Part shown: one piece after another, positions 5,917-6,861 of the stretch
Layout: the number at the start of each line of letters is the position of its first letter
Position numbering within the stretch: the stretch's first letter is position 1
Source of the DNA: Nitrospirota bacterium
GTDB taxonomy: Bacteria > Nitrospirota > Thermodesulfovibrionia > Thermodesulfovibrionales > JdFR-85
DNA length: 6,861 bases
Assembly (NCBI GenBank): GCA_003232715.1
Contig: QIJG01000163.1
Location: 1 to 6,861 of the forward strand
Reading direction: 5' to 3'
Translations under genes and position numbers: made by a program
Notes under the pieces: model-generated
The model's input: the letters and a program-made list of their open reading frames with translations, nothing else
The model's database searches: none
What the model was told of the DNA's origin: nothing

Positions 5917-6180
5917 GATATTATGTTGTTCTTTTGGTCTATATGGCAATCAATCTACTTACCGTTGCAGCCAGCATAGTAACCCTTATACCACTGCTGT
6001 CCAAGATATTCTAACTCAAGTTTCGCCAATACAGCAAGAATGAAGAAGTAACACATTGATAATAATAGATGAGTAGCGGCTATTGGCGTGCTCTCTAACA
6101 CTATTTCAGATCAAGGACAAGATGTTCAATGAGAGCATTCTGAGAGTCCGGAAAAGAACATGTTACGTTCCACCGACACG
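5917..6180. other. Non-coding stretch within the mobile-element remnant region
   Basis: No gene is supported. The only item of note is a 23-codon frame at 5943-6014 encoding a hydrophobic peptide, with no ribosome site. The rest has frequent stops in all frames that I checked and appears to be decayed DNA between the group II intron remnant and the 23-nt repeat field. Confidence 0.4.
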
Positions 6181-6407
6181 AGACAGTTTATAGGGGGGCA
6201 AATCCCAGCTAAACGGTACCAGTTTCAGGGTACCTGTTCCCATCTAAACGAGACCGGTAACCCGGGGTTCAGTCCCGGCAGACCGAAACCACCTGCATAT
6301 TCCGAGGCAATCCGGTCACTGATTCCAACGCAAAGCGGCCACCCATTCCAAGGGAAGGCGACCGGGCCAAACGTGTCGGGATATCCTGGCCCTTGCCTGA
6401 GGGTTTG
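6181..6407. repeat. Field of degenerate 23-nt tandem repeats, probably IS-associated
   Basis: Adjacent 23-nt units are visible at 6281-6303, 6304-6326, 6327-6349 and 6350-6372. The first three end in ATTCC; 6304-6326 and 6327-6349 agree at 16 of 23 positions, and flanking units are more diverged. The upstream part (from about 6205) holds related motifs such as GGTACC and CCCGGGGTTCAGTCCCGG, apparently the same unit further decayed. On the minus strand the units carry GGAAT...GTGGCCGCTTT-type motifs, reminiscent of degenerate repeats I have seen beside IS21-type elements; that association is from memory. An open frame over 6160-6408 is an artefact of the repeat and has no ribosome site. Confidence 0.5.
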
Positions 6408-6443
6408 AATGAATCAGATGCGGTGAGAGACTCGCCACAAATT

Positions 6444-6468
6444 TTCTAAGTCTTCTGAAGACTTAGAA
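6444..6468. repeat. Perfect 12-bp palindrome
   Basis: TTCTAAGTCTTC (6444-6455) and GAAGACTTAGAA (6457-6468) are exact inverted repeats separated by a single T. In RNA it would form a stem of about 10 bp with a small loop. There is no T-run for a terminator. It lies between the 23-nt repeat field and the toxin gene and could be a leftover IS end or site-specific palindrome. Confidence 0.6.
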
Positions 6469-6551
6469 GGAGAGCTGCGTTTGAATCCTTGTAGGGTTAT
6501 GTAACTCTATAATTCTAAAAGATGTTTCTTGAAATGTATTTTTTGCTTGAC

Positions 6552-6587
6552 AGGGGAATATAGGATGTCCCCTACCTGCTGTCCCCT
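6552..6587. repeat. TGTCCCCT direct repeat with inverted partner after the toxin gene
   Basis: TGTCCCCT occurs at 6566-6573 and 6580-6587, with an inverted AGGGGA at 6552-6557 able to pair with either copy (TCCCCT at 6568-6573 or 6582-6587). It lies immediately downstream of the toxin stop on the minus strand. Similar GGGGACA motifs accompany REP-like and RAYT-associated repeats in many genomes (recollection). A terminator role is possible but there is no T-run. Confidence 0.4.
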
Positions 6588-6589
6588 TT

Positions 6590-6856
6590 TTACTGCTTAC
6601 GGTAAATGTCTTTTCTGTGCCGAACGTGATAAATAACGATAATCCTGCTTTCTAAGTCAATTTGATAAATTACGCGATGGTCTCCAATACGTATGCGGTA
6701 GCTTGCTTCAGAGCCGTGAAGTTTACGGTGTTGTGATGGAAAAGATTCGTCAGACAGAGCATCAATAGCCTTGAGAATTCGAGATATGAATTGTCTGTCA
6801 ATTCCTCTTAAGTCTTTTTCAGCTGAATGTTTCCACCGAATTTCATAAGAGGCCAT
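6590..6856 (-). CDS. RelE/ParE-family toxin of a type II toxin-antitoxin module
   Basis: This is a complete 88-residue protein with ATG at 6854-6856 and TAA at 6590-6592. Length and sequence fit the RelE/ParE superfamily: an N-terminal YEIRWKHSAEKDLRGID (4-20) with long helices after it, the core strand YRIRIGDHRVIYQID (53-67) and the C-terminal HVRHRKDIYR (77-86). Basic residues R54, R56, R61 and R79-R81, with Y85, occupy places where RelE mRNA-cleaving toxins carry theirs, so ribosome-dependent mRNA cleavage is more likely than gyrase poisoning (inference). The antitoxin gene is normally upstream and would lie beyond base 6861 on the minus strand; only AGCAG is seen before the ATG, so start and ribosome site cannot be fully judged. 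Its position beside mobile-element debris suits horizontal acquisition. Confidence 0.9.
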   Translation of the reverse strand: MASYEIRWKHSAEKDLRGIDRQFISRILKAIDALSDESFPSQHRKLHGSEASYRIRIGDHRVIYQIDLESRIIVIYHVRHRKDIYRKQ

Positions 6857-6861
6857 CTGCT

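Noticed and set aside
5943..6014. 23-residue hydrophobic peptide MAINLLTVAASIVTLIPLLSKIF-like frame, possible type I toxin or small membrane protein
   Set aside because: No ribosome site precedes it, no antisense RNA promoter is evident, and it sits in decayed DNA. It is kept only as a curiosity.
6281..6372. CRISPR array
   Set aside because: The 23-nt units are contiguous and diverged, with no unique spacers and no identical repeats.
6160..6408. 82-residue plus-strand reading frame
   Set aside because: It lies over the degenerate 23-nt repeat field, has no ribosome site and its residues follow the repeat rather than any protein pattern.
6547..6565. Promoter from TTGACA at 6547 with TATAGG
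   Set aside because: The two boxes are only 6 nt apart and the site lies inside the inverted TGTCCCCT repeat.

Overview
The window suggests a motile, flagellated, diderm bacterium of moderate GC content. The best fit is Desulfobacterota/Deltaproteobacteria or Nitrospirota. This rests on the mix of a NiCoT nickel/cobalt transporter, a DUF6765-type protein, a transmembrane chemoreceptor with an ISA(S/T)RG-type periplasmic module, a CheW-CheZ fusion and FliA-type promoters. The assignment is inference; no rRNA or other taxonomic marker is present.

Layout, left to right. (1) 1-431 (+): the C-terminal part of a NiCoT-family nickel/cobalt permease. (2) 432-742: an intergenic stretch with a compact two-hairpin dispersed repeat at 599-659. 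(3) 743-1816 (+): a complete 357-residue DUF6765-like protein with His/Asp clusters that look metal-binding. It ends at a perfect 15-bp hairpin (1836-1873), which separates it from the convergent chemotaxis genes. (4) 5221-1957 (-): two chemotaxis genes read in the order cheW-cheZ fusion then MCP. Each has its own sigma-28 (FliA) promoter: TAAAGTTT-N11-GCCGATAA before the MCP, a perfect match to the enterobacterial consensus, and TAAAGTTT-N11-GACGATAA before the fusion gene, one base off. (5) 5305-6589: about 1.3 kb with no intact gene, a graveyard of mobile DNA. It holds an IS-transposase N-terminal remnant with an in-frame stop, a short group II intron reverse-transcriptase fragment ending at its YADD motif, the 5' part of a group II intron ribozyme beginning immediately after that motif, palindromes, and a field of degenerate 23-nt tandem repeats. 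(6) 6590-6856 (-): a RelE/ParE-family toxin whose antitoxin should lie just beyond the right edge.

The most notable system is the chemotaxis pair. The 424-residue protein joins an N-terminal CheW receptor-kinase adaptor to a nearly complete CheZ, including the DLTGQ catalytic motif and the C-terminal CheY-docking peptide (DVDSLLNDFGF). Such a protein would hold the CheY-P phosphatase at the receptor array, in effect a phosphatase counterpart of CheV (CheW-receiver). The chemoreceptor next to it is a plausible partner. Shared FliA promoters would switch both genes on with late flagellar genes. No cheA, cheY, cheR or cheB is present, so the pair must plug into machinery encoded elsewhere.
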